Positions 1-11,686 of a stretch of 64,000 nt of DNA are shown here, one piece after another. The stretch covers positions 253,267,330 to 253,331,329 of the forward strand of contig JAIOJX010000026.1 of assembly GCA_022376925.1 (NCBI GenBank), written 5' to 3'. The notes below the pieces were generated by a model. The model saw nothing but the letters and a program-made list of their open reading frames with translations. It did not search any database and was not told the origin of the DNA. The translations under genes were made by a program, and so were the position numbers. Each line of letters starts with the position of its first letter. Position 1 is the stretch's first letter. This DNA is from Tragulus kanchil (lineage: Eukaryota > Chordata > Mammalia > Artiodactyla > Tragulidae).

Positions 1-631
1 CAAAACAGAGAGGTAGTTGCACCTTTGATTTCATCTAAAAGAAATTACGAAGCAGAATCTGTGGGCATGTTTGAGTCTTGAAGAATTAGGTAAAAGGAGG
101 AGGAAGAGGAAGAGAAAGCAGAGTCGAACTGATGGGTTAAAAATCCTTCTTCGTTTATTTCTTAGCTGTGTTACTTGGGTCAAATTACATAATCTTGCTG
201 AGTTTCCTCTCTGCATGTAGAACAACAAAAAGCTACCGTGCAGGTTGTTATAAAATGAGAAATAACATGAGCTAAATGCCACACACCAGCCAGCAGGGCC
301 TCCCAGATGCTCTGGGACCCACAGGCATTCTGTGGGAGGGAAAAGGATCAAGGAGAGAGAGCCGAGGGTGTGTTCATACTTGTCTTCTCATGTGTGCTCA
401 CAGGGTTGGAGACTTGTCGAGTCTTATTTCTAACACGATTCAAAATGTTAAAGCTCAGGGTAGAAGATAAAATGGGGATTAGACATGAGCTAATCACTGG
501 GGCTATGGGAAAAAAAAAAACCTCGTAAACAAAGGGCTTCACCTGCTTTTCTTGGGTTAAATGGGTTAGGTATTAAAGTTCATTGTAGCTTTCTGAGAAG
601 GTGTTCAAAGCTAAGAACACAGTGCACTAAT
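1..631. other. Intergenic, no feature recognised
   Basis: This is AT-rich single-copy DNA. The short open frames here have no recognisable domain and no exon-like boundaries. Confidence 0.5.
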
Positions 632-632
632 A

Positions 633-2881
633 ATGGGCAAGCCTGTTTTATACTGTTTGGTTTTCTAGAATCTCCCCAGGAAGACTCCTTAGCTTTTCCA
701 CACCTTAACAATTTTTCTAAGTTAAAAAAGGAATTATAGTGTTGTTGAAAGTATGAATTTTATAAAAGGGGAAGATATGTGCAGCCAAATGACCAGGGCT
801 TCAAGAATATAACTTAATTTTTCCTGTTTTATGTTTATGGATTAGCATGTAGTTTTGTTGCTGCATAAGGACTTTATTTTCATTTTATTACTAGAAAAAA
901 AAAACAGTTTATTAATATAAGGTCAGAAACCTCAGCCTTTTAAATTAAGATTGATAGGTGAAATAACATTCTTAATACATTCCTAGTGATCCAGTGGATT
1001 AGAAAATTATAGAATACTGTTGTTGTAAGATTTTTAAAATTTTTTATTTTTACTTTTATTTCTTGGTCATGGAGCATGTAGGGTTGTGGTAGTTCCAGGG
1101 ATCAAATCCATATCTAATGGTGGTTATAGTCTTAACCACTGGACTACCAGGAAGTCCCCCTTTTTGTTGTAGCTGTATTGTGGTGAAGTTGACAAACAAT
1201 AAACTGCTGTTGCTCGGGCACTTTAGTCCCATCTGAGTGACCCCTGGACTGCAGCCTGCCAGGCTGCTCCATCCGTAGAATTCTCCAGGCAGGATTACTG
1301 GGTGGGTTGCCATGCCCTCCTCCAGGGGAATGTTCCCATCCCATGGATGGAACCCATGTTTCCTGCATTTGCAGGCAGGTTCCTCACCACTGAGCCATCA
1401 GGGAAGCCATGTATATATATATATATATATATTCAAGACCCCGTGGAGTGTAGCTCATCAGGTTTCTCCACTTCTCTATCCAGAGAATTTTCCAGGCAAG
1501 AATTCTGGAGTAGGTTGCCATTTCCTTCTCCAAAACAATGAACTACATAAGTGTAAAATGTAAAAATAAAAATTTTTTGATATATCTATATACCCATGAA
1601 ATTGTTATCATAATCAAAAGAGTGAACATACCCATCATCCTAATTCTACAATGTTCCTTGGTAAACCTCCTCTTCCATTACTCCCTATGGCAACTACTGA
1701 TCTGCTTTCTGTCACTATAGATTAGTTTGATATTTCCATAATTTCAACAAAAAGTAAATGGGCAAGCCTGTTTTATACTGTTTGGTTTTCTAGAATCTCC
1801 CCAGGAAGACTCCTTAGCTTTTCCACACCTTAACAATTTTTCTAAGTTAAAAAAGGAATTATAGTGTTGTTGAAAGTATGAATTTTATAAAAGGGGAAGA
1901 TATGTGCAGCCAAATGACCAGGGCTTCAAGAATATAACTTAATTTTTCCTGTTTTATGTTTATGGATTAGCATGTAGTTTTGTTGCTGCATAAGGACTTT
2001 ATTTTCATTTTATTACTAGAAAAAAAAAACAGTTTATTAATATAAGGTCAGAAACCTCAGCCTTTTAAATTAAGATTGATAGGTGAAATAACATTCTTAA
2101 TACATTCCTAGTGATCCAGTGGATTAGAAAATTATAGAATACTGTTGTTGTAAGATTTTTAAAATTTTTTATTTTTACTTTTATTTCTTGGTCATGGAGC
2201 ATGTAGGGTTGTGGTAGTTCCAGGGATCAAATCCATATCTAATGGTGGTTATAGTCTTAACCACTGGACTACCAGGAAGTCCCCTTTGTGTTGTAGCTGT
2301 ATTGTGGTGAAGTTGACAAACAATAAACTGCTGTTGCTCGGGCACTTTAGTCCCATCTGAGTGACCCCCTGGACTGCAGCCTGCCAGGCTGCTCCATCCG
2401 TAGAATTCTCCAGGCAGGATTACTGGAGTGGGTTGCCATGCCCTCCTCCAGGGGAATGTTCCCATCCCATGGATGGAACCCATGTTTCCTGCATTTGCAG
2501 GCAGGTTCCTCACCACTGAGCCATCAGGGAAGCCATGTATATATATATATATATATTCAAGACCCCGTGGAGTGTAGCTCATCAGGTTTCTCCACTTCTC
2601 TATCCAGAGAATTTTCCAGGCAAGAATTCTGGAGTAGGTTGCCATTTCCTTCTCCAAAACAATGAACTACATAAGTGTAAAATGTAAAAATAAAAATTTT
2701 TTGATATATCTATATACCCATGAAATTGTTATCATAATCAAAAGAGTGAACATACCCATCATCCTAATTCTACAATGTTCCTTGGTAAACCTCCTCTTCC
2801 ATTACTCCCTATGCCAGACCCAAGTCAACTACTGATCTGCTTTCTGTCACTATAGATTAGTTTGATATTTCCATAATTTCA
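633..2881. repeat. Tandem duplication D1 (633-1746 / 1758-2881)
   Basis: The two copies are nearly identical over about 1.12 kb. Differences include a roughly 10-base insertion near 2813, single-base indels and a TA-repeat length change. About 11 bases of filler separate them. Confidence 0.97.
1060..1537 (-). mobile_element. tRNA-derived SINE fragment, Bov-A SINEs and TA microsatellite
   Basis: A reversed tRNA-type SINE head ends near 1159 with the usual ACCACTGGACTACCAGGAAG edge. Reversed Bov-A sequence follows at about 1205-1408, then a TA run at 1409-1432 and another reversed Bov-A piece to 1537. All of it recurs in D1 copy B. Confidence 0.8.
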
Positions 2882-3314
2882 TATAAATGAAATTATATAA
2901 CATATGCTTTTGGGGAGAGGGGTCTGGTTTCTTTCACTCAGTATCATTATTTGGAAATACAGTTATGTCATTGCATGCATTAAAGTTTCAATTATTTTTA
3001 TTGCTGAGTGATTTTCCATTGTATGGATATACCACAATCTGTCTCTCCATTTACCTATTGATAGTTATCTGGGTTGTTTCTAGTATTGTGCTATTTGAAA
3101 TAAAGTTGCAAAGAACAGACATGTATAAATCCTTGTGTAGACACACATTCTTTCATTTTTCTTGAGTAAATGACTACAAGAAGAGTAACTGGATAAGAGT
3201 AGTTATGCATTTAACTTTTTAGGAAGTTACCAAATTGTCTTCCAGAGTGGTTTTACCATTTTACTTTCCCACAAGTAGCATGTGAATTCTAGTTCCTCCA
3301 TATTCTCGCTCTTA

Positions 3315-3720
3315 TGGGTTGAATTCTATTCTCCTCAAAAGATACCTTGATCCTCAGTACTTGTGACCTTATTTGGAAATGAAGTCTTTAGAGGTGATCA
3401 AGTTAAGATGAGGTCTTCGGGATATCTGGACACAGAAACAGGCTTGCATACAGGGAAGACACCATGTGAAGATGAAGACAGATCGCTGTGATCCATACAC
3501 AAGCTAAGAAATACCAAAGAATGCCTCAAACCCCCAGCAGCTAGGAAATAAGCATGGAATAGATCTTTCCTTCACAGTCTTCAGAAGGAACCAACCTTCT
3601 GACACTTCGATTTTGGACATCTAGTCTCCAGAAACATGAGAAAATAAGTCTTGTCACTTAAGCCACCTTCTGTGTAGTGCTTTGTTATGAGAGCCCTTGG
3701 AATCTAATATGCTTGTTTGC
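3315..3720 (+). mobile_element. MLT1-like LTR (MaLR)
   Basis: It shows the MaLR signature: a GGGTTGAATTCTATTC start, a stretch reading CACCATGTGAAGATGAAGAC, and the AGAAACATGAGAAAATAAGT and TTAAGCCACC ends. Most of it recurs in D2 copy B. It is an old fragment with no coding part. Confidence 0.65.
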
Positions 3721-5503
3721 ATTTGGCATGGTCAGTTTTTAAAATTTTAGCTATTCTAATAGGAGTGCAGTGGTATTTCATGGTGGTTTATATTTGTATT
3801 TCTTGCTTACCATGGTGCTGTAGGTAGTTAATAAATTTATGTATTGCTATGTATTGAAACTTGCTAAGAGAATAGATCTTGTGTCTTCACTAAGAAGAAA
3901 AAAAACCAAGGTAACAATGTGAGATGATGGATATGATAATTAAGTAGATAATGGTGATCATTTCACAATATACATATATACTTTAAATAGATATAGTGTT
4001 GTCAATTCTACTTCAGTTAAAAATAAATAAATTTGCATTTCTCTAATGATCAATGATGTTGAAAATATTTTTGTGTGCTTATTTAATATCCATATTTCAG
4101 CAGATACTTCTTTGCTGGAGTATCTGCTCAAATATTTTGCTCGTTTTTTATGTTTTCTTGCTACTAAGATTTGAGAGGGTTTTTTTGTATAATTTTAGAT
4201 ACAAGTTCTTTATCAGCTAAATATTGTAATTTGCAAATATTTTTCCCAGTCTGTGGCTTATTATTTCATTCTCTTAATATTATCTTCTGAAGAGCAGAAA
4301 TTTTAGATTCTGATAAAGTTCACTTCCAGGTGGCTCAGATGGCAAAATATTCTTGCAGTGCAGGGGACCAGGGTTCATTCCTGGGCCAGGAAGTTCCCCT
4401 GGAGAAGGAAATGGCAACCTACTTTGGTATTCGAAATTTAAGACTAGGGTAAGTCCAGTACTTGTGACCTTATTTGGAAATGAAGGGTCTTCGATCTGGA
4501 CACAGAAACAGGCTTGCATACAGGGAAGACACCATGTGAAGATGAAGACAGATCGCTGTGATCCATACACAAGCTAAGAAATACCAAAGAATGCCTCAAA
4601 CCCCCAGCAGCTAGGAAATAAGCATGGAATAGATCTTTCCTTCACAGTCTTCAGAAGGAACCAACCTTCTGACACTTCGATTTTGGACATCTAGTCTCCA
4701 GAAACATGAGAAAATAAGTCTTGTCACTTAAGCCACCTTCTGTGTAGTGCTTTGTTATGAGAGCCCTTGGAATCTAATATGCTTGTTTGCATTTGGCATG
4801 GTCAGTTTTTAAAATTTTAGCTATTCTAATAGGAGTGCAGTGGTATTTCATGGTGGTTTATATTTGTATTTCTTGCTTACCATGGTGCTGTAGGTAGTTA
4901 ATAAATTTATGTATTGCTATGTATTGAAACTTGCTAAGAGAATAGATCTTGTGTCTTCACTAAGAAGAAAAAAAACCAAGGTAACAATGTGAGATGATGG
5001 ATATGATAATTAAGTAGATAATGGTGATCATTTCACAATATACATATATACTTTAAATAGATATAGTGTTGTCAATTCTACTTCAGTTAAAAATAAATAA
5101 ATTTGCATTTCTCTAATGATCAATGATGTTGAAAATATTTTTGTGTGCTTATTTAATATCCATATTTCAGCAGATACTTCTTTGCTGGAGTATCTGCTCA
5201 AATATTTTGCTCGTTTTTTATGTTTTCTTGCTACTAAGATTTGAGAGGGTTTTTTTTTTATATAATTTTAGATACAAGTTCTTTATCAGCTAAATATTGT
5301 AATTTGCAAATATTTTTCCCAGTCTGTGGCTTATTATTTCATTCTCTTAATATTATCTTCTGAAGAGCAGAAATTTTAGATTCTGATAAAGTTCACTTCC
5401 AGGTGGCTCAGATGGCAAAATATTCTTGCAGTGCAGGGGACCAGGGTTCATTCCTGGGCCAGGAAGTTCCCCTGGAGAAGGAAATGGCAACCTACTTTGG
5501 TAT
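3355..5503. repeat. Tandem duplication D2 (3355-4430 / 4456-5503)
   Basis: Copy B lacks about 31 bases near its start (around 4484) but otherwise matches at offset 1070. A 25-base filler occupies 4431-4455. Copy A breaks inside a Bov-A SINE that is complete only in copy B. Confidence 0.97.
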
Positions 5504-5608
5504 CTTTGCCCAGAGAATTTCAGGGACAGAGGAGCTTAGTGGGCTACAGTCCACGAACCCCTAAAGAGTCAGACGTGATTGAGTGACTAACACTTTCACT
5601 TTCAAAGT
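5386..5608 (+). mobile_element. Bov-A SINE with target-site duplication
   Basis: A tRNA-like head (CAGGTGGCTCAGATGGCAAA) is followed by a Bov-A body ending GTCAGACGTGATTGAGTGAC. AAAGTTCACTT flanks both sides as the target-site duplication. The D2 copy A version at 4314-4430 is cut off mid-element. Confidence 0.85.
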
Positions 5609-6080
5609 TCACTTTATCAGTTTATTCTTTTATGGATCATGCTTTTGAAGTCTAGGTATCTTTGCCTAATCTGAGATTACAATGATGTTCTGTACTTTCT
5701 TCTAAATGCTTTATATTTTAAGACTTAAATTTTAGATCTCTGGTCCATTTTGAGTTAATACTTTTTTGTGCTATGAAGTTCATTTGTTTACATGTGAATA
5801 CACCCCCCCATTTAATTTTGAATATTGTTGGATTCAGTTTGCTAACATATTGTTTAGAATTTTTTCCATCTATGTTCATGAGGGATCTTGGTCTTTAGTT
5901 TTCTTTTCTTGTGATGTTTTATCTAACTTGCTGTCAGATTAATGCTGGCCTCAAAGAATGCATTGGGAAGTATTCACTTCAATTTTCCAGAAGAGTTTGT
6001 GTAGAACTGTTAGATATTTTCCTTCCTGAAGCATTTGTTAGAATTCATCTCTGATGTTATCTGGGCCTGATGCTTTCTTT

Positions 6081-8253
6081 GTGAGAAGATTTTTAATTAT
6101 AATCTCAATTTCTTCTAGGGGTACAGGGAAAATCAGGTTACATTTTTTTTTTTCTTGAAGAAACTTTGGTAGTTCTTTTCTTTCAAGGATTTTTTCCATT
6201 TTATATAACCTTTCAAGTTTATAGGCACAAGGTTGTTCATAATAGTTCCTTATTTACTCATTTTATATCTGTAGATATTAATCTGCAGTGATACAGATTG
6301 TATAGTGATGGCACCAGTCTCACTCCTGCTATTGATAACTTGTGTTTTCTCTTTTTCTTTCCCTTATCAATCTGGCTACAACTTTACAAAGTTTGTTTAT
6401 CTTAAAGAAGGCTTTGGTGTCACTGATTTTCTCTTTTGCTTTCCTATTTTCTATTCTAGTTTGATCTTTATTATTATTTATTTTCTTCTGCTTACTTGGA
6501 ATTTATTTTTCTTCTTTTTTAGTTTCTTGAAGATGGCTGAAGTCATTGATTTTGATCTTTCTTATTTTCTAATATAAGCATTTAATGCTGCAAATTCCCT
6601 TTACTATTCTGGTGACATCATGTATATTCTGGTATATTGTAGTTTCATTCACTTCACAATGTTTTCTAAGTTTCATTTTGAGTTCTTCTTTGACTGATGG
6701 ATTACTTAAAAGTGTGTTATTTACTTTCCAAATATTTGAGGATTGTCCAGATATCTTTTTGCTGTCGGTTTCTAATGAATTTCCTTCATCAAAGAACATA
6801 CTTTGCATGATTTAAGACCTTTTAAATTTATTGAGATTTGTTTTATGGCCTGGGGGAGTATGCTCTATTATGCTAAATATTTTTTTGAAAGTCATAGTAT
6901 CTTATTTATTTATGTCATACCTGATGTAAGCATCTATGCTGAGTGTTTAGTCATCAGTCATGTCTGACTCTTTGGGACCCCATGGACAGTAGCCCTCCAG
7001 GCTCCTTTTCCCAGGCAAGAATGCTAGAATTGGTTGCTATTTCTTACTCCCAGGGAGTGCTTCACTAGTAGTGCTGGTGGTAAAAAACCTGTCTACCACC
7101 GCAGGAGACACAGGAGACACATGTCCGATCCCTGAGTCAGGAAGATCCCTTGGAGGAGGGGAAAAAGCAGGATCGTGAGAAGATTTTTAATTATAATCTC
7201 AATTTCTTCTAGGGTACAGGGAAAATCAGGTTACATTTTTTTTTTTCTTGAAGAAACTTTGGTAGTTCTTTTCTTTCAAGGATTTTTTCCATTTTATATA
7301 ACCTTTCAAGTTTATAGGCACAAGGTTGTTCATAATAGTTCCTTATTTACTCATTTTATATCTGTAGATATTAATCTGCAGTGATACAGATTGTATAGTG
7401 ATGGCACCAGTCTCACTCCTGCTATTGATAACTTGTGTTTTCTCTTTTTCTTTCCCTTATCAATCTGGCTACAACTTTACAAAGTTTGTTTATCTTAAAG
7501 AAGGCTTTGGTGTCACTGATTTTCTCTTTTGCTTTCCTATTTTCTATTCTAGTTTGATCTTTATTATTATTTATTTTCTTCTGCTTACTTGGAATTTATT
7601 TTTCTTCTTTTTTAGTTTCTTGAAGATGGCTGAAGTCATTGATTTTGATCTTTCTTATTTTCTAATATAAGCATTTAATGCTGCAAATTCCCTTTACTAT
7701 TCTGGTGACATCATGTATATTCTGGTATATTGTAGTTTCATTCACTTCACAATGTTTTCTAAGTTTCATTTTGAGTTCTTCTTTGACTGATGGATTACTT
7801 AAAAGTGTGTTATTTACTTTCCAAATATTTGAGGATTGTCCAGATATCTTTTTGCTGTCGGTTTCTAATGAATTTCCTTCATCAAAGAACATACTTTGCA
7901 TGATTTAAGACCTTTTAAATTTATTGAGATTTGTTTTATGGCCTGGGGGAGTATGCTCTATTATGCTAAATATTTTTTTGAAAGTCATAGTATCTTATTT
8001 ATTTATGTCATACCTGATGTAAGCATCTATGCTGAGTGTTTAGTCATCAGTCATGTCTGACTCTTTGGGACCCCATGGACAGTAGCCCTCCAGGCTCCTT
8101 TTCCCAGGCAAGAATGCTAGAATTGGTTGCTATTTCTTACTCCCAGGGAGTGCTTCACTAGTAGTGCTGGTGGTAAAAAACCTGTCTACCACCGCAGGAG
8201 ACACAGGAGACACATGTCCGATCCCTGAGTCAGGAAGATCCCTTGGAGGAGGG
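6081..8253. repeat. Tandem duplication D3 (6081-7160 / 7175-8253)
   Basis: The copies match at offset 1093-1094, with a G-run indel near 6120. The filler is 14 bases at 7161-7174 (GAAAAAGCAGGATC). The duplicated content is antisense L1 ORF2 plus part of a Bov-A pair. Confidence 0.97.
6935..7160. mobile_element. Bov-A SINE pair, D3 copy A part
   Basis: A reversed Bov-A unit (ATGTCTGACTCTTTGGGACC) meets a forward unit that is truncated at the D3 junction. The complete version is at 8029-8360. Confidence 0.75.
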
Positions 8254-8495
8254 CATGACAACCCACTCCAGTATTCTTGCCTGGAGAATCCCATGGACAA
8301 AAGAGCCTGGTGATCTACAGTCCATGTGGTTGCAAAGAGTCAGACACAACTGAAGTGACAGTACACACACATACACACACACACACACACACTCCAGGGG
8401 ATCTTCCTGACCCAGGAATCAAACCCAAGTCTCCTGTGTCTCCTGCATTGCAGGCTGATTCTTTACTGACTGAAACATCGGGGAAGTCCATTACT
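8029..8495. mobile_element. Bov-A SINEs around an AC microsatellite
   Basis: A reversed Bov-A and a forward Bov-A are followed by an AC run at about 8364-8391 and then a reversed Bov-tA piece ending near 8489. Opposite-strand SINEs sit on both sides of the microsatellite. Confidence 0.8.
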
Positions 8496-8499
8496 TTAA

Positions 8500-8885
8500 A
8501 TTTCTTTTTAAAGTAATATTTATTGCAGTATAGTTGACATACAATGTTGTATTTGTTTCTGCTGTACAGCTGAGTCTGTTTCATGTATACATACATCTTT
8601 TATTGATTCTTTTCCCATTTAAGTCATTACAGAGTATAGAGTTCCATGTGGTATACAATAGGTTCTTACCAGTTATCTATATAGTGGTGTGTATATGTCA
8701 GTCCCAATTTTCAAACCCTCTTTTTCTCTCTTGGTAACCATAAGTTTGTTTTCTAATCTATAATTCTGTTTCCATTTTGTAAATAAGTTCATTTGTACCT
8801 TTTTATTTTAGATTCCACATATAAATGATGGCATATGATATCTGTCTTTCTCTGTCTGACTGAATTCACTCAGTATGACAATCAC
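8500..8885 (-). mobile_element. L1 3' end, antisense
   Basis: The sequence matches the ruminant L1 3' region in reverse, with segments such as GTATAGTTGACATACAATGT and GAGTTCCATGTGGTATACAA. It lies inside the older L1 that resumes at 8908. Confidence 0.75.
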
Positions 8886-8992
8886 TAGGTCCCTACTGAA
8901 GCTGCCAATCATGCTAAATATTTCATATGCACTTAAAAAGATCACATTTTCTGCTGCTTTGGGACTGAGTGTTCTACACATGCCACTTAGGT

Positions 8993-9600
8993 AAGCTGGG
9001 ACAGCTGCAGGACTGTAATTTCAGGCCACCCAAGATGGCTGTTCTCTTGCTCTCCACACAATCCCCTGCCTTAACTACACTCTCCTCACCTGACCGCCCT
9101 TCCCATTTAGTCACAGAGTCTAATCAGTAACTGCCTGCATACTTGTTCCCGGCACCAACTAGTGGCTGTTCTAGTCTTTAGATTGCTCTCTCTACTATGA
9201 TAGTTTATCAAAGGGTCAGTGAGCGGCATGTTCCCCTGCTGGTTTCTCTGAGCCAACCTGACGTCAGTTTCCCTTGTAACTGGTAACTTTCCTCTCTCCC
9301 TGGTAACAAAGATCGCTGCCTTGTCTCACCCACTGTCTGATGCACTTGGTGGGGAGTTGCTCTAAGACCTTGCTTCAGACATGTCAGATTACTCCCATCC
9401 ATGAAACCACTGATATCTCTGTTGCTAACTCCATGCTCTTTCTTTGGTTTGGAGGCTGGACAAATACAGAGCTTGCAAGCTCAACAAGGATTCCCCTTGT
9501 TTGTTTCCTAGCTCTCAGGGATAACTGCCCTTTAATGCCTGATATCTATTTCCTTGAAAAACATTGTTTCATCTATTTTGTTTGTTTTTGTTTTTCCAGG
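8993..9600. mobile_element. Possible solo LTR, unclassified
   Basis: This block breaks the flanking L1 match and is richer in GC, with CCACCCAAGATGGCTG and several CCTGGTAAC-like motifs that resemble retroviral LTRs. No open retroviral frame is next to it. The family was not recognised, so the call is tentative. Confidence 0.3.
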
Positions 9601-10014
9601 TGGCAAGGTAAATCTGGTTTGTCCCAGTTACTCCATCTTTCTGAAAGCAGAAAAAAATTTAAGAGATATTTTCCTCATGTCTGCATTTGACCTCCACATT
9701 GGCTTTAGATGAGGAAAAAGAGGAGACAGGAAAAAATGGCTAGCATAAGGAACTCTAGAAATCTGTATTATAACATTTTTTTCCCATTGGCTTATAACTT
9801 TACTTGTTTTCTTTTCCCAAGAAATATTTGTTTTATATGTGCTTGTATTTAGTATATAATACACATCACACTTAGTTAAAATGAATAGATTTCAGAACCA
9901 ATGACTAAACTTGAAAAACATCAACCAATCAAATCTGAGCAACCAAGCTAGATGTAAAATCTTAGATTCATGTTACTGAAGTGTCTGGCTAAAATTTGTG
10001 TTTTTAAGGGTATA
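9601..10014. other. Intergenic, nothing recognised
   Basis: AT-rich sequence without exon signals or a repeat I can name. Confidence 0.4.
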
Positions 10015-10315
10015 AATGAACTTATTTACAAAACAGAGGTAGAGTCACAAATGACAGGGTTATGGTCACCAGGGGATAAATTTGGAGACTCGGACTGACA
10101 TATACACACTATTATATATAGAACAGATAATTAATAACAACCTGCTGTATAGCACAGGGCACCTTACTCAATATCCTGTAATAGCCTATATGGGAAAAGA
10201 AGCTTTTTAAAAAAAGAGTGAATATGTGCATATGTATAACTGATTCACTTTGTTGTATACCTGAGGCTAACACAACATTGTAAATGAACTATACTTCAAT
10301 AAAAAAAAAATTAAT
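10015..10315 (+). mobile_element. L1 3' end
   Basis: The typical ruminant L1 tail is seen: CTGCTGTATAGCACAGGGCA, then AACATTGTAAATGAACTATA and an A-run. Confidence 0.8.
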
Positions 10316-10339
10316 GTGTGTGCTTTATTTAAGGAGACT

Positions 10340-10616
10340 TTTTTTTTTTAATTTTAGCCTCTTTTTATTGATTTTTTATTTATTCATTTTTTCATCGATC
10401 TTCATTCTTTGGCCTGTGTGGGCCTCCCCTTGCAGTGGCCTCTCTCATTGCAGAGTATCACCTCTGAGCACATGCGCTCCAGAGTACTGGCTCTTAATTG
10501 GACACACGGGTTCAGCCACTCCGTGGCTCATGGGATCTTCCCGGGCCAGGGCTTAAACTGGGGCCCCTTGCACTGTAAGACAGACTATTTACCCACTGGA
10601 CCACCAAGAAAGCCCC
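10340..10616 (-). mobile_element. CHR-like tRNA-derived SINE
   Basis: Read in reverse, it opens with the GGCTTTCTTGGTGGTCCAGT head and has the GGCCCACACAGGCCAAAG body and an AT-rich tail. Confidence 0.8.
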
Positions 10617-11384
10617 TAAGGAAGTCTTTATAGTCTTATGAGGGATTTTAACATTGGGTATCAGGTTTTCATCCAGTTTCACAGATGTGATATTTGAATG
10701 ACGAGCGGCTGCACTAGGCATTCACCCTGAGAAGCCTGATGAGTCGTCCCTGAACTCCCACCGCCACCTCTTTTCAGGCCAGGGCTTGCCTATGTCTGAC
10801 TCCACTTCTAGTCCATGCATCCATCTTAGGCAGTACAGGAAAATCACTGACCACGGCTTCCCTTCACCTTTCTTTTCCTAGGCTCCATGAAGACTACTTG
10901 CCTTCCATTGGCATTGCTTGCCTTAGACCAAAGAGTAAAAAGTGCCATGTCTTGTATCACTTACTGTTTATCTCTGATTATGTATGTTTTCTTGAGACAC
11001 TTATTCAAAGGTGGTTTCTTGGGTGATTTCTCCAAGGGGTTAATCCTCTGCATTTGTGCAGATTTTTGCTGGTTTCACTTCCAGAGTAATTTAACTTCCA
11101 CCTCTGGGACAGCACAGTTTGTGTGTGATGGATAAAGGGATGCTGTGCTTAAACTGAATCACCCCGGCAGCCTGGCTGTACTTTCTATACAGTTCCACGC
11201 CTGCCAGTGTGATGAAACACTCTGCTTTCTGGTCTTTCTCTGCTCCTCTGCCTGAAACTGTACTCCCTGCAGGGGTTGTGTGGCTTACCTATGAGAGCCG
11301 TAGAAGATCTGCATCTCTTTTCACTACATCTTTCTGTGTTTTGACTTGTGCTTTCTATTCAGGCAAATTCCTGTTTGTTTATTT
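10617..11384. other. Intergenic, nothing recognised
   Basis: Mixed-composition single-copy DNA. No exon or repeat was identified with confidence. Confidence 0.4.
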
Positions 11385-11686
11385 ATTTTTTTAAACATTT
11401 ATTTATTCATGGGGGTGGGGTGCGGGTTGGGGAGGGAGAGGGGTGGGCGGGCCACTTCTATTGGTTTTTCATTTATCAATTTTCATCCATCTTTGTTCTT
11501 TGGCCCATGTGGGCCTCCCATCATAGTGGCCTCTGTTATTGCAGAGCACCGGCTCGGGCTTGGTAATTGGACACATGGGTACAGCCGCTCCGCGGCACGT
11601 GGGATCTTGCCAGGCCAGGGATCAAACCGGCGCACCTTGCAGTGCAAGGCGGTGTCCTTACCCACTGGACCACCAGGGAAACCCCA
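11385..11686 (-). mobile_element. CHR-like SINE, long form
   Basis: This copy includes the extra 3' segment: on the + strand a G-rich stretch at 11410-11450 precedes CCACTTCTATTGGTTTTTCA. The tRNA-like head ends at 11686. It is one of three long-form copies in the window. Confidence 0.82.

Larger units (their letters stand above)
2880..8985 (-). mobile_element. Old L1 element, antisense, with nested insertions
   Basis: Pieces match the ruminant or older L1 3' region (2880-3315, 3720-3830, 4025-4310, 5610-5810) and ORF2 in reverse (5815-6890, its D3 repeat, and 8908-8985). The host is interrupted by an MLT1-like LTR, another L1 3' tail (about 3830-4020), a Bov-A SINE and a later insertion block at about 6890-8907. 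The match resumes after that block with ATGCTAAATATTT repeated at both edges. The reading frame is fully decayed. Confidence 0.75.

Noticed and set aside
6305..6815. Open frames repeated exactly at 7398-7908
   Set aside because: They lie in antisense L1 ORF2 duplicated by D3, so they are neither genes nor a gene family.
8993..9600. Endogenous retrovirus provirus
   Set aside because: At most a solo LTR; no gag, pol or env frame is visible nearby.
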